Shown one piece after another: positions 8,988 to 18,224 of a stretch of DNA of 46,919 nucleotides (its first letter is position 1; each line of letters starts with the position of its first letter). Both the position numbers and the translations under genes were made by a program. Where the stretch lies: assembly GCA_012517155.1 (NCBI GenBank), contig JAAYVN010000035.1:1-46919 (forward strand). Reading direction: 5' to 3'. Origin of the DNA: Ignavibacteriales bacterium. GTDB taxonomy: Bacteria > Bacteroidota > Ignavibacteria > Ignavibacteriales > Ignavibacteriaceae. The notes beneath the pieces were generated by a model that did no database searches, was not told where the DNA came from, and worked only from the letters and a program-made list of their open reading frames with translations.

Positions 8988-10493
8988 ATGGAAAATAACA
9001 TAATTACATCGGTTTTGCTCTTCGTTCCCCTGGTAGGGGCGATGCTGGTTCTTCTGTTCCCGCAAAAAAATGCCCCACTTATCAGATTCTGGGGACTGTT
9101 TGTTTCTCTGGTTACCTTTGTGGTTTCCATGGTTATTTATACCGGCTTTGACCCATCCGTTTCCGGATTCCAGTTTGTTCATAAGATTGCCTGGATACCC
9201 TCACTTAATATAACTTACTATCTCGGGATTGACGGTCTTTCCATTCTTCTGATACTGCTCACTACTTTCATTACTCCGCTTAGTCTCATTTCCAGCTGGA
9301 AAAGTACAGGGCATAAGGTGAAGGAGTTCACATTCTTTATGCTGCTGCTTGAAGTCGGAATGCTTGGCGTTTTTCTGTCGCTCGATATTTTCCTCTTCTA
9401 TATTTTCTGGGAAGCAATGCTAATCCCCATGTATTTCATAATTGGTATCTGGGGTGGGAAAAGAAGAATATACGCTTCGGTTAAGTTTTTTATCTTTACG
9501 ATGGCAGGAAGTCTTGTGATGCTGGTTGCCATGATCTGGCTTGCCGTATATGCTTCTGAACAGCTCGGCTCGTTCACTACAAACCTGCTTGATTTGTATA
9601 AAGTCGGTCCGAATGTCCCTCATAATATCCAAAGCTGGATGTTCCTTGCATTCACTCTTAGTTTTGCAATCAAGGTTCCACTGTTCCCGCTTCATACGTG
9701 GCTACCCGATGCCCACGTCGAGGCTCCTACTGCCGGCAGCGTAATTCTTGCAGGAGTTCTGCTTAAAATGGGTACTTATGGATTAATCCGTTTCTGTCTC
9801 CCCCTTTTCCCGCAATCCTCGATTCAGTTCGCCCCGTATATTAGCGTGCTGGCAATTATCGGAATAATCTATGGAGCTCTGGTTGCTATGGTACAGAGCG
9901 ATATGAAAAAGCTTGTTGCATATTCCTCCGTTGCTCACCTTGGTTTTGTGGTGCTCGGTATTTTTGCATTTACTGAGGAAGCCATGCAGGGGGCAATAAT
10001 TCAGATGGTTAACCACGGCTTGTCTACCGGTGCACTCTTCCTTCTTGTGGGGGTAATCTATGAAAGAACTCATACCCGTGAAATTGCCGACTACGGCGGA
10101 ATCGCTAAGATTGTTCCGGTTTATGCTACCGCTTTGATGTTTACTTCCCTCTCCTCGATCGGGCTTCCGGGACTGAATGGTTTTATTGGCGAGTTCCTGA
10201 TCCTTCTCGGTACGTTTAAATCATCCGTGCTCGGAAACTGGTGGTTCGCGGTCTTCGCTACAAGCGGTGTGATCTTTGCAGCTGTCTATCTTCTCTGGAT
10301 GTATCAGCGCGTCTGCTTTGGCAAGGTTACTCATGATAAACTGAACAAACTTGAAGATTTGAACACCAGGGAACTAGTGACGTTACTCCCGATTTTTGTA
10401 TTTATTGTCTGGATAGGTATCTATCCTTCAACTTTCCTCAGACTCTCCGAAGTCTTTTCGAATAGTCTGATTAATTACATTATGAAAATCTAA
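8988..10493 (+). CDS. nuoM: NADH-quinone oxidoreductase subunit M
   Basis: The middle antiporter-like (MrpD-type) subunit of complex I, 501 residues with about 14 helices. Conserved charges are E142 (FWEAMLIPMY), K229 (AIKVPLFPLH), the WLPDAHVEAPT motif at 238-248, and K260 (LLKMGTYG). In most bacteria nuoN follows directly; here the next gene, 5 bases away, is an ion/proton antiporter of a different family. Confidence 0.96.
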   Translation: MENNIITSVLLFVPLVGAMLVLLFPQKNAPLIRFWGLFVSLVTFVVSMVIYTGFDPSVSGFQFVHKIAWIPSLNITYYLGIDGLSILLILLTTFITPLSLISSWKSTGHKVKEFTFFMLLLEVGMLGVFLSLDIFLFYIFWEAMLIPMYFIIGIWGGKRRIYASVKFFIFTMAGSLVMLVAMIWLAVYASEQLGSFTTNLLDLYKVGPNVPHNIQSWMFLAFTLSFAIKVPLFPLHTWLPDAHVEAPTAGSVILAGVLLKMGTYGLIRFCLPLFPQSSIQFAPYISVLAIIGIIYGALVAMVQSDMKKLVAYSSVAHLGFVVLGIFAFTEEAMQGAIIQMVNHGLSTGALFLLVGVIYERTHTREIADYGGIAKIVPVYATALMFTSLSSIGLPGLNGFIGEFLILLGTFKSSVLGNWWFAVFATSGVIFAAVYLLWMYQRVCFGKVTHDKLNKLEDLNTRELVTLLPIFVFIVWIGIYPSTFLRLSEVFSNSLINYIMKI

Positions 10494-10498
10494 CTAAT

Positions 10499-11926
10499 AT
10501 GAAAAAAATAATCTGTCTCTTCTTCGTTTTCGCTGCGTTGGCATTTATAAGTGTCTCTGCTCCGGTTTATGCCGCTTCGCCTGATAATATTCCGGTTGAG
10601 AACCTTGATTCTTCTCACAGTAGCTCCGAAGCTCATCCTCTTCCTACTCCCTATATGGTAATTCCCTTTATTGTCCTTCTGTTAATGATTGCTTCCGGAC
10701 CTGTTTTGTATCATCACTTCTGGGATAAATTTTATCCCCTGATTTCGATTGTCCTGGGATTGATAACCGCTGCTTATTATTTCATAATTCTGCACGATCC
10801 CTCGGCAGTGCTTCACTCGGTTGTTGAGTACCTATCTTTTATTGCGCTTCTAAGCTCCCTCTTCGTTGCATCAGGTGGGATCCTAATTAAAGTGGATAAA
10901 AAAGCAACCCCACTTATCAACGTCCTATTCCTCCTCTTCGGTGCGGTGATATCGAATGTTATTGGAACTACCGGCGCATCGATGCTTCTGATTCGTCCTT
11001 TCATAAAAATTAATAAGGGCAGGATCAAACCTTACCACATAATCTTCTTTATTTTTGTAGTGAGCAATACAGGAGGTGCTCTTACGCCTATCGGAGATCC
11101 GCCCCTGTTTCTGGGCTTCCTTCGGGGTGTTCCTTTCTTCTGGGTTATTCAGCACGTCTGGTATATCTGGATACCCACCATTCTTATGATACTTCTTATT
11201 TTCTATCTAATCGATTCAAGAAATAAAAGCGGCGAAACATCTTCTGAGGAATACTCAGGCAGGATTGAGTTCAGGGGAATCAAGAACGTTATTTTCCTTC
11301 TGATAATTGTTATTTCTGTTTTCATAGATCCGGGCGTTATGAGCTGGGTTCCAAGTCTCCATCCTTTCCCTCTTGGAATAAGGGAAATCATTATGTTCTC
11401 GATGGTCTATATTGCCTATAAATTTGCGGACCAGAGTATCCTGAAATCGAATGAATTTGACTTTGGACCAATCAAGGAAGTTGCATATCTCTTCGTCGGA
11501 ATATTCCTTACTATGATCCCCGCGCTTCAGTTGATAGCCTATGAATCAAAGGTACTTCACGATCACCTCAATGCAACCACTTTCTACTGGGCAACTGGAA
11601 CTCTCTCCTCTTTCCTCGATAACGCTCCCACTTACCTGAATTTCCTTAGTGCAGCTATGGGGAAGTTTGGTCTGGATGTTAACTCAATGGCTAATGTTAA
11701 GGAGTTTGTGATTCACGATGAAATTTATCTCCAGGCTATTTCCGTTGCAGCGGTCTTCTTTGGAGCATGTACCTATATCGGTAACGGACCTAACTTTATG
11801 GTTAAGTCAATAAGCGAACGTTCCGGTATCCAGATGCCAAGTTTCTTTGCTTACATGTACAAGTATTCGCTGCCGGTTCTTATTCCGGTATATTTCATTA
11901 TCTGGCTCATATTTTTTAACGCATAA
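10499..11926 (+). CDS. Na+/H+ antiporter-like membrane protein (NhaD/CitMHS-type)
   Basis: A 475-residue polytopic inner-membrane protein of the ion transporter superfamily. It starts with a signal-like segment (1-25) and a hydrophilic stretch with Ser/His (about 30-47). About 11 helices follow, with family loops SNVIGTTGASMLLIRP, NTGGALTPIGDPPLFLG, SSFLDNAPTYLNF and TYIGNGPNFMVKSI. The two paired GDPP/GNGP-type loops are typical of the NhaD/citrate-transporter fold; ion and direction of transport cannot be read from sequence. It lies between nuoM (5-base gap) and the small gene before nuoN (14-base gap), with no terminator, so it is very likely co-expressed with complex I. It is not one of the Mrp-type subunits. 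Confidence 0.8.
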   Translation: MKKIICLFFVFAALAFISVSAPVYAASPDNIPVENLDSSHSSSEAHPLPTPYMVIPFIVLLLMIASGPVLYHHFWDKFYPLISIVLGLITAAYYFIILHDPSAVLHSVVEYLSFIALLSSLFVASGGILIKVDKKATPLINVLFLLFGAVISNVIGTTGASMLLIRPFIKINKGRIKPYHIIFFIFVVSNTGGALTPIGDPPLFLGFLRGVPFFWVIQHVWYIWIPTILMILLIFYLIDSRNKSGETSSEEYSGRIEFRGIKNVIFLLIIVISVFIDPGVMSWVPSLHPFPLGIREIIMFSMVYIAYKFADQSILKSNEFDFGPIKEVAYLFVGIFLTMIPALQLIAYESKVLHDHLNATTFYWATGTLSSFLDNAPTYLNFLSAAMGKFGLDVNSMANVKEFVIHDEIYLQAISVAAVFFGACTYIGNGPNFMVKSISERSGIQMPSFFAYMYKYSLPVLIPVYFIIWLIFFNA

Positions 11927-11940
11927 GTTGTGAGATTGTT

Positions 11941-12309
11941 ATGAAAACTTTGGATGATGTACTGAAAAATAAAATTCACGGAATTTATTACGGCAAGCGA
12001 ATCCTCCTTCCGTTTGCGGCGAATTTTTTGAAGATTGTGGTTGAGGACGATGTGATCTCGGATTTCTCCGACAGCACTGAGAGCGGCGTTATAATCGAGG
12101 AAAAGGAGAATTTTACAAATATATATTTCCTTGAGTATAAGAAAATCAACGAGGCTGTCGGTAAGTTCAAAGGAATAAAAATTCTCCTCGCAGAAAAGGA
12201 TAAAGATATCTTTGATTTTGCAAATCACAGGAAATTGGTTCTCTATCTCCGGGAAGAGCATGTAGTGGAAATTGAAGAACTTGATAAAGAAATTATTTTT
12301 ATAGACTAA
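11941..12309 (+). CDS. Unknown 122-residue soluble protein in the nuo operon
   Basis: I do not recognise this protein. It is small, charged and without signal peptide or membrane helix; it starts MKTLDDVLKNKIHGIYYGKR and ends in an acidic, beta-rich tail (EEHVVEIEELDKEIIFID). Alternating hydrophobic and charged residues suggest a compact alpha/beta fold. It is wedged between the antiporter-like gene (14 bases) and nuoN (3 bases), in the same strand and without its own terminator, so translation coupled to nuoN is likely. A cytoplasmic partner or regulatory domain for the neighbouring antiporter is possible, but this rests on position only. Confidence 0.75.
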   Translation: MKTLDDVLKNKIHGIYYGKRILLPFAANFLKIVVEDDVISDFSDSTESGVIIEEKENFTNIYFLEYKKINEAVGKFKGIKILLAEKDKDIFDFANHRKLVLYLREEHVVEIEELDKEIIFID

Positions 12310-12312
12310 ATT

Positions 12313-13743
12313 ATGATACCATCATTACAAGACCTTTTTAATATACTCCCGCCGGTTATTATCGGAGCGGGAATCCTTATCGCACTTACGCTTGAAATGT
12401 TCGTAAAACCGGCTAAGAAAATTATCCCTCATTTTGCTTTTCTGGTTTTCCTCTTCACTGCGTACTATTCCCTGATGACTATGGATAAGGAGACTTATTC
12501 CCTCAATACCCTGATGAGCGGAGGGGGATTGACGAATATTCTTTATTTTATTTTTACTTTCGGAAGTGCGATTGTTGTCCTTATTTCGTATGACTTCATC
12601 CGCAAGAAGGATATCGTCTCATCCGAGTATTATATCCTCCTGATGTCCGCTGTCCTTGGAATGATGATAATGGCTTCCGCAAAGGACTTCCTTATGGTCT
12701 TTCTTGGTCTGGAACAGATGTCCGTTTGCTTTTATATCCTTGCCGGTATCAACAGGCGTAATCTCCTTTCAAACGAAGCCTCGCTGAAATACTTTTTGCT
12801 CGGCGCATTTGCCACCGGTTTTATTGTTTACGGGATCGCGTTTATATACGGAGCTTCCGGTTCTCTGTCTTATCTGGTGATCACAAACGCTATTGTCACC
12901 GGGCAAAATATAACATTTCTGACTATTGGTCTTCTACTTTTCATAATCGGATTCTCTTTTAAAATCGCAGCTTTTCCGTTCCACATGTGGGTTCCCGACG
13001 TTTATCAGGGCGCCCCAACTACCGTATCGGCTTTTATGTCAACCACCGGAAAAACCGCTGCATTTGCGGTTTTAATAGCCTTGCTTCTGCCCCTTTTTAC
13101 CGTTGGCAATTATCAGATATTCGGTCCAGTTTTGTCCTTACTGGCGGCTTTGTCCATGATCTACGGCAGTATTGTTGCAATCGCTCAAAAGGATATTAAA
13201 AGAATGCTTGCATACTCTTCGATAGCTCATGCCGGCTATATGCTCATCGGTATTGCGGCTGGTATTCCCGCCGGCTCGGCAGGAGTGATTTACTACCTGC
13301 TTGCATATACGTTTATGAATATCGGCGCTTTCGGGATAGTTGCATATCTTGAGGGAGTGGAAGAGACAAATTTACATATTGAGGATTATGCCGGACTCGC
13401 AAACCAAAAACCGGTGCTTGCTGCACTCCTCTCTTTATTCATGTTTGCTCTGGCGGGAATTCCTCCTCTGGCGGGCTTTTTCGGAAAGTATTATGTCTTC
13501 GTGGCAGCCATTAAAGCCGGTCTTGTGTGGCTTGCTCTGGTGGGTATCGTATCCAGCGCAATCAGTGTCTACTTTTATCTGCGCCTTGTTGTTTATATGT
13601 ATTTCAGGGAAAACTCAAAAACTATAACGGTGTTCGATTCTTCCTATTCGATGTTGGGTATTATTATAGCCGCCTTGCTTGTAATAATTGTCGGTGTTTT
13701 CCCGAATACAGTGGTTGAGTTAATTACACATTTTATAAGTTAA
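12313..13743 (+). CDS. nuoN: NADH-quinone oxidoreductase subunit N
   Basis: The proximal antiporter-like subunit of complex I, 476 residues with about 14 helices. E134 (GLEQMSVCF), K217 (SFKIAAFPFH), the MWVPDVYQGAPT motif from 225 and K247 (TGKTAA) are present, so all three pump subunits in the window keep their proton-path charges. Separated from nuoM by two foreign genes. Followed 13 bases later by nnr. Confidence 0.96.
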   Translation: MIPSLQDLFNILPPVIIGAGILIALTLEMFVKPAKKIIPHFAFLVFLFTAYYSLMTMDKETYSLNTLMSGGGLTNILYFIFTFGSAIVVLISYDFIRKKDIVSSEYYILLMSAVLGMMIMASAKDFLMVFLGLEQMSVCFYILAGINRRNLLSNEASLKYFLLGAFATGFIVYGIAFIYGASGSLSYLVITNAIVTGQNITFLTIGLLLFIIGFSFKIAAFPFHMWVPDVYQGAPTTVSAFMSTTGKTAAFAVLIALLLPLFTVGNYQIFGPVLSLLAALSMIYGSIVAIAQKDIKRMLAYSSIAHAGYMLIGIAAGIPAGSAGVIYYLLAYTFMNIGAFGIVAYLEGVEETNLHIEDYAGLANQKPVLAALLSLFMFALAGIPPLAGFFGKYYVFVAAIKAGLVWLALVGIVSSAISVYFYLRLVVYMYFRENSKTITVFDSSYSMLGIIIAALLVIIVGVFPNTVVELITHFIS

Positions 13744-13756
13744 AAGAGGTTTAATT

Positions 13757-15325
13757 ATGCAGCCTCTCTTTTCTGTTCAGCAGAGCAGAGGGCTTGATGA
13801 TTATGCGATCAACAAGCTTAATTATCCTTCCCTCTTGTTGATGGAAAATGCTGCTAACAGCATTTTTACCAAGATAGTAAAATATAACCCGGAGTTAGGT
13901 CCCTCCGACAGGATCGGAATAATCTGTGGAAAGGGAAATAACGCGGGGGATGGCTTTGCGCTTGCCCGCATCTGCGTGGCAAAGGGGGTTGCAGTGCAGC
14001 TTCTTTGCCTTTATGATGAATCTGAACTCTCTCCGGATTCCTTCACAAACTTTAACATCCTTAAAGCCCTTGAATCAAAAATTCTCAATATCAAGCGCTT
14101 TACATCGGTTAAGGACTTGAGCATATTTAAGGATTGCACAATTATTGTGGATGCTATCCTTGGAACGGGCGCACAGGGTCCGCTCGTTGAACCGCTTAAA
14201 TCAATAGTGGAAAAATTGAATTCCATGGAGGCTTTTAAGGTTGCTGCCGATGTGCCTACCGGACTAAATGCTGACACCGGCTTCGGGGATACTGTTTTTG
14301 AAGCTGACCTTACAGTAAGTCTTGGCACTTTGAAACGCGGTTTGTTTATTGGTAGGGGATATGAATATGCGGGAATTGTTGAGCTGGGATTTATTGGGGT
14401 TGACTATGATTGGGTTTCGTATCGCTTTACCGACTTCCTGATTGAAAAACATGATATTCCTTATATTTTTCCAGTGAAGAAAAAGACTGTAAACAAATAC
14501 TCAGCCGGTAAGGTGCTCACTATAGGAGGTTCCGGGCGTTATGTCGGTGCCGCGGAATTCACCGCTTTCTCCGCAATGAAAGTAGGTGCGGGTGCATCGG
14601 TGCTTGCTGTCCCTGCATCTGTCAAGAATAATTTTAACCGCTTTCCTGAACTGGTTCTCCAACCTTATCCCGATAACGATTACCCCTGGCTTTCTGCGGA
14701 TGCTGTCGATTCGCTAGAAAAAAGTATTGAGTGGGCGGATGTCATTACCGTCGGTCCCGGTCTCGGCAGGGAGGAGGATACTATTGAGGCGGTTGTGTAT
14801 CTCCTTTCAAAATTTACTTCCAAAGTTTTTGTTATTGACGCGGACGCCCTTTTTGCTCTTTCAAAAGCCGGAGTAAAAAAACTTATGCTCAAAAATTCAA
14901 TACTCACTCCGCATCTGGGCGAGTTTGAATTGCTATCCGGTGTCCCTCTCTCTGAACTTGAACAAGATCTACTGAGGGCAGGAAGACAGTTTACTAAATC
15001 GTTTGGTCCTTGCCTTGTTCTTAAAAACCCAAAGACAATAATGTTTACCCCAAGCGGTGAGGCGTTTGTGAATAATGTTGGGAATCAAGGACTGGCTAAG
15101 TTCGGAAGTGGCGATGTACTTACAGGAATAATCGCAGGTGTGGCAGCCCAGAAGACAAACCCCAGATTTGCTAATATGGACCTTGGTGTGGCAGTGCTTG
15201 CCTCAATTTATCTGCACGGCTTCGCAGGGGATCTACTGCGAGAAAAATCCACTGAGTATGGCTTTACAGCAACTGATATTATAAAAATCCTTCCAAAAGC
15301 AATCAAAAAATTAGTAAAAGAATGA
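13757..15325 (+). CDS. nnr: Bifunctional NAD(P)H-hydrate epimerase/dehydratase
   Basis: Repairs NADH and NADPH damaged by hydration. The N-terminal YjeF-type epimerase domain (about 1-220) has GKGNNAGDG at 58-66 and interconverts R and S hydrates. The C-terminal ribokinase-like domain (about 230-515) dehydrates the S form using ADP or ATP and carries FGSGDVLTG with catalytic D453. The full two-domain length of 522 is kept. Being 13 bases behind nuoN links nicotinamide repair to the NADH-using complex. Its stop codon overlaps the next ATG (ATGA). Confidence 0.94.
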   Translation: MQPLFSVQQSRGLDDYAINKLNYPSLLLMENAANSIFTKIVKYNPELGPSDRIGIICGKGNNAGDGFALARICVAKGVAVQLLCLYDESELSPDSFTNFNILKALESKILNIKRFTSVKDLSIFKDCTIIVDAILGTGAQGPLVEPLKSIVEKLNSMEAFKVAADVPTGLNADTGFGDTVFEADLTVSLGTLKRGLFIGRGYEYAGIVELGFIGVDYDWVSYRFTDFLIEKHDIPYIFPVKKKTVNKYSAGKVLTIGGSGRYVGAAEFTAFSAMKVGAGASVLAVPASVKNNFNRFPELVLQPYPDNDYPWLSADAVDSLEKSIEWADVITVGPGLGREEDTIEAVVYLLSKFTSKVFVIDADALFALSKAGVKKLMLKNSILTPHLGEFELLSGVPLSELEQDLLRAGRQFTKSFGPCLVLKNPKTIMFTPSGEAFVNNVGNQGLAKFGSGDVLTGIIAGVAAQKTNPRFANMDLGVAVLASIYLHGFAGDLLREKSTEYGFTATDIIKILPKAIKKLVKE

Positions 15326-15726
15326 TTCTCAATACACTGGAAAAATATCGTATTTATCTGGTTTATGTTCCGCTTACCCTCTATTGGATTTTTCTCTTTA
15401 TTGCCACAACCGTGTCTGTTGAAACTCTCCCTACACCCCGTGTAAGCGATAAACTCCTTCATTTCGCTGCATTCGCGGTTTTAGGGGTGCTTCTTGATCT
15501 TACCGCAAGGATTCAGTCAAAAAATCCCTGGATAAAAAGTAATCATTTCATTTTTACGTATGTATTGATTATGATCTATGGGGCGTTTGACGAGATCCAT
15601 CAGTATTTTATCCCCGGAAGGTCCGCCGACTATATGGACTGGATTGCTGATATGGCTGGCGCAGCTACGGGAGTTATTCTCCTCCATTTATTCCTCCTGC
15701 TCGATTTAAAATTTGTGGAAAAATAA
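15322..15726 (+). CDS. VanZ-like membrane protein
   Basis: A 134-residue protein with four predicted transmembrane helices and the VanZ-family signature FDEIHQYFIPGR followed by DYMDWIAD near residues 93-115. VanZ is named from teicoplanin resistance, but chromosomal homologues are mostly of unknown role at the envelope. It overlaps nnr by 4 bases (ATGA), so it is translationally coupled. The role in this cell is not known. Confidence 0.85.
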   Translation: MILNTLEKYRIYLVYVPLTLYWIFLFIATTVSVETLPTPRVSDKLLHFAAFAVLGVLLDLTARIQSKNPWIKSNHFIFTYVLIMIYGAFDEIHQYFIPGRSADYMDWIADMAGAATGVILLHLFLLLDLKFVEK

Positions 15727-15814
15727 TTTAATTTTATCGGAACTTTTTTCACTTCAGCAAGTAAAAGTAATTAGAAGAAGATATTTTAGAGTTTGATTAC
15801 AAAGGAGATATAAA

Positions 15815-16474
15815 ATGCCATCATTCAAAGTGCCAAAAGCAGATTTAATGCTTAAATACAAACGGGTTTTCGAAATTAGTATAATAATTTCCCTCTCGTT
15901 GCTGATTCTGGCTTTCAAGTTCTTCCCGAATTTAGAAAAACAGGTTGTGAAGATTGAAGGTCCCCAGGAAGTATTTAATGTCGAGGATATCCAGCATACA
16001 AAACAGGAAAACAGGCCTCCTCCGCCTCCTAAACCGCCAATCCCTATCGAGGCTCCTTCAGATAACGTCCTGGAAGATGTTGAAATTGGAAGCACTGAAA
16101 TAGATTTTACCGAGCAAATTGAAGCTCCTCCGCCACCCCCTAAAGAGGAAAAGAAAGTTATAGAGGAAGAACCTCAGTACTTTGTGGCAGTTGAGGAAAT
16201 GCCCGAACCAATCGGCGGAATTGCATCAATTCAAAGCAAGATTGTTTATCCCGAAATAGCTAAAAGAGCAGGCGTTGAGGGAAAAGTTTATGTGCTTGCT
16301 TTTGTTGATGAAAATGGTAACGTGACTAAGGCTGATATCAGCAAGGGAATTGGTGCTGGTTGCGACGAGGCGGCTCGTGACGCGGTTCTTAAAACAAAAT
16401 TCAAACCCGGAAAGCAGCGTGGAAAACCGGTTAAGGTTCAGGTACATATCCCCGTGGTTTTCAAACTCAACTAA
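15815..16474 (+). CDS. tonB: TonB family energy-transducing protein
   Basis: Spans the periplasm to pass proton-motive energy from an ExbBD motor to outer-membrane receptors. Layout in 219 residues: cytoplasmic N-terminus, one helix at about 17-35, proline-rich acidic linker (two poly-Pro runs around 68-76 and 106-111), and a C-terminal TonB domain from about 130 with IVYPEIAKRAGVEGKVYV. The ATG has a strong AAAGGAG site 7 bases upstream. No exbB or exbD is adjacent. A TonB-dependent receptor lies 5 kb away at 21625-24141 and is a possible partner. Confidence 0.92.
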   Translation: MPSFKVPKADLMLKYKRVFEISIIISLSLLILAFKFFPNLEKQVVKIEGPQEVFNVEDIQHTKQENRPPPPPKPPIPIEAPSDNVLEDVEIGSTEIDFTEQIEAPPPPPKEEKKVIEEEPQYFVAVEEMPEPIGGIASIQSKIVYPEIAKRAGVEGKVYVLAFVDENGNVTKADISKGIGAGCDEAARDAVLKTKFKPGKQRGKPVKVQVHIPVVFKLN

Positions 16475-16479
16475 AATTC

Positions 16480-16506
16480 AAGGCGTCTTTATGACGCCTT
16501 TTTTTT
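16480..16506 (+). terminator. Rho-independent terminator after tonB
   Basis: AAGGCGTC (16480-16487) pairs perfectly with GACGCCTT (16493-16500) around a TTTAT loop and is followed by a T-run. It begins 5 bases after the tonB stop and runs to the stop codon of the convergent histidine kinase gene. Confidence 0.9.
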
Positions 16507-17521
16507 ATTTCCTCAACCGGAAACTGAATTCCGTCCCTTTGTTAATCTCACTATTGACTTCTATCTTTGATCCGTGCGCTTCAACTATGTGCTTCACAAT
16601 AGCTAATCCTAGCCCGGTTCCCCCTATCTCCCTGGACCTTGTTTTGTCTACTCTGTAAAACCTTTCGAATATTCTCTGTGTATCCTCTGTTGAAATCCCG
16701 ATTCCTGAGTCCCTTACTATTATTTTCGCCGACTTTTCTTCCTCCTCTACAATCAATTCGATTTTTCCGCGTTCGGTATATTTTATCGCATTCTGGATCA
16801 GGTTTCCTAATACTTGTTTGAGCTTTGGTTTGTCTGCATAAAGTTGTAATCCCTCACGGATTGTATTATCTCGGAGTTCCAATCCTTTGCTGGCAGCCAG
16901 TGGGGTGAATTCCTTGATAATATTCTGCATGAACTCATCAACTTTGAAATGGACAAAGGTCATCTTCATCTGCCCGCTCTCGATCATTGATATATCAATC
17001 AGATCATTTAGCAGATTGCTCAAATTTCCCGTGTGCCTTATTGCTTTCTTTAGGAACATTGTGTTAACGCTCGGATCATCCATTGCTCCATTCAGCAATG
17101 TCTCCAGATATCCCTGTATAGTGAATATAGGGGTGCGCAACTCGTGCGATACATTGGCGAGAAACTCGGTTCTTATCTTTTCTAGTTTTTTCAGATACTC
17201 GATGTCGCTCCTCATTTTGTTGTACATCTTCCTGATCTCAAGCTCAAGATCATGGAGCGAACCTTCTAGAACTATCTCCTCCGGCGAGGAAAACTCATTC
17301 CGGTTTATCCCCTTTATCACCGCCTTGATTTTTTTAACTGCTCTTTCTCTCCGTTCGGTTAAAATACTTAGAAGTATTGAGAGTAGCATGAATGTCACTC
17401 CAGAGACAATTATAAAATCCCGGTTGAACCCGGTCAGTATATAAAACATAATTTCGAAAAGGATGAAAATGAGGGAGAATTCGGGGAAGTATCTGGAACC
17501 TAACAATGAAAAAACTTTCAT
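16505..17521 (-). CDS. Sensor histidine kinase (PhoR-like)
   Basis: A membrane histidine kinase of 338 residues. Two hydrophobic segments (about 15-32 and 36-54) are joined by only a few residues, so there is almost no periplasmic sensor. A linker at about 55-115 leads to the HisKA domain with H126 (NVSHELRTP), then the ATPase domain with N-box (LIQNAIKYT), DSGIGIS and GGTGLGLAIVKH. No PAS domain is seen. Last gene of the xseA-xseB-dxs-regulator-kinase run, 2 bases after the regulator gene, its likely partner. The signal may come from the membrane itself or from a partner protein. Confidence 0.93.
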   Translation of the reverse strand: MKVFSLLGSRYFPEFSLIFILFEIMFYILTGFNRDFIIVSGVTFMLLSILLSILTERRERAVKKIKAVIKGINRNEFSSPEEIVLEGSLHDLELEIRKMYNKMRSDIEYLKKLEKIRTEFLANVSHELRTPIFTIQGYLETLLNGAMDDPSVNTMFLKKAIRHTGNLSNLLNDLIDISMIESGQMKMTFVHFKVDEFMQNIIKEFTPLAASKGLELRDNTIREGLQLYADKPKLKQVLGNLIQNAIKYTERGKIELIVEEEEKSAKIIVRDSGIGISTEDTQRIFERFYRVDKTRSREIGGTGLGLAIVKHIVEAHGSKIEVNSEINKGTEFSFRLRK

Positions 17522-17523
17522 TC

Positions 17524-18219
17524 CTAACCGTCCCTGAATCTGTAACCAACTCCCTTGATAGTCTCTATCAGATCGGCATATTCTTCAAGTTTTTCTCTTA
17601 TCTTGCGGATATGAACATCCACTGTTCTGTCTCCTACGTATACTTCGCTCCCCCAGATGTTTGCAAGCAGTGTCTCTCTCTTGTGAACTGTATTTGGATT
17701 ATTAGCGAGGAAGTAAAGGAGTTCAAACTCTTTCTTCGGGAAAGATATTTCAATTCCGTCTATTAAAACCACGTATTTTCCCCTGTCTATCTCCAGCGGA
17801 CCGGTTTTAATATTTACAGGTCCCTCTCTTCCTCCTTCGGGATCAACCCCTGCTGTTCGCAGGTTGGCTCTTACACGTGCAATCAGCCGGTTTTGTGTAA
17901 CCGGTTTTATTATATAATCATTTGCCCCCAAATCGTTTAGTGCCTTTATCTCATCCACCTCGCTTGATCTTGCTGTCAGGAATACTATCGGAGTTGACCT
18001 GAATTCCGGTTTCTCGCGGATCCTTCTGCATACTTCAAAACCATCCATGCGGGGCATCATCACATCCAGCATTATCAGATCGGGTTTCTCAACAAGTTTG
18101 TCCAGGGCTATCTGCCCGTTGTAAGCACAAATAACCTCAAATCCTTCCCGCTCCAGATTGTACCGGAGAAATTCCACGATATCTTTTTCGTCATCAACGA
18201 GAAGTATTTTCAGGCTCAT
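17524..18219 (-). CDS. OmpR/PhoB-family response regulator
   Basis: A transcription factor of 231 residues. The receiver domain (about 1-120) has the acidic pair DDE at 9-11, phospho-acceptor D52 (MLDVMMPRMDG), the TARS threonine and K of the IIKP switch. A winged-helix DNA-binding domain (about 130-230) ends YVGDRTVDVHIRKIREKL...GVGYRF, the PhoB signature. It lies 5 bases after dxs and 2 bases before the kinase gene. Targets unknown; PhoB-like phosphate control is one option but no pho genes are in the window. Confidence 0.94.
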   Translation of the reverse strand: MSLKILLVDDEKDIVEFLRYNLEREGFEVICAYNGQIALDKLVEKPDLIMLDVMMPRMDGFEVCRRIREKPEFRSTPIVFLTARSSEVDEIKALNDLGANDYIIKPVTQNRLIARVRANLRTAGVDPEGGREGPVNIKTGPLEIDRGKYVVLIDGIEISFPKKEFELLYFLANNPNTVHKRETLLANIWGSEVYVGDRTVDVHIRKIREKLEEYADLIETIKGVGYRFRDG

Positions 18220-18224
18220 TTTTT

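Noticed and set aside
10499-11926. Antiporter-like gene as a fourth Mrp/Nuo-type pump subunit
   Set aside because: It lacks the WLPDA-type motif and the Glu/Lys pattern of NuoL/M/N; its paired GDPP and GNGP loops belong to the NhaD/citrate-transporter fold.
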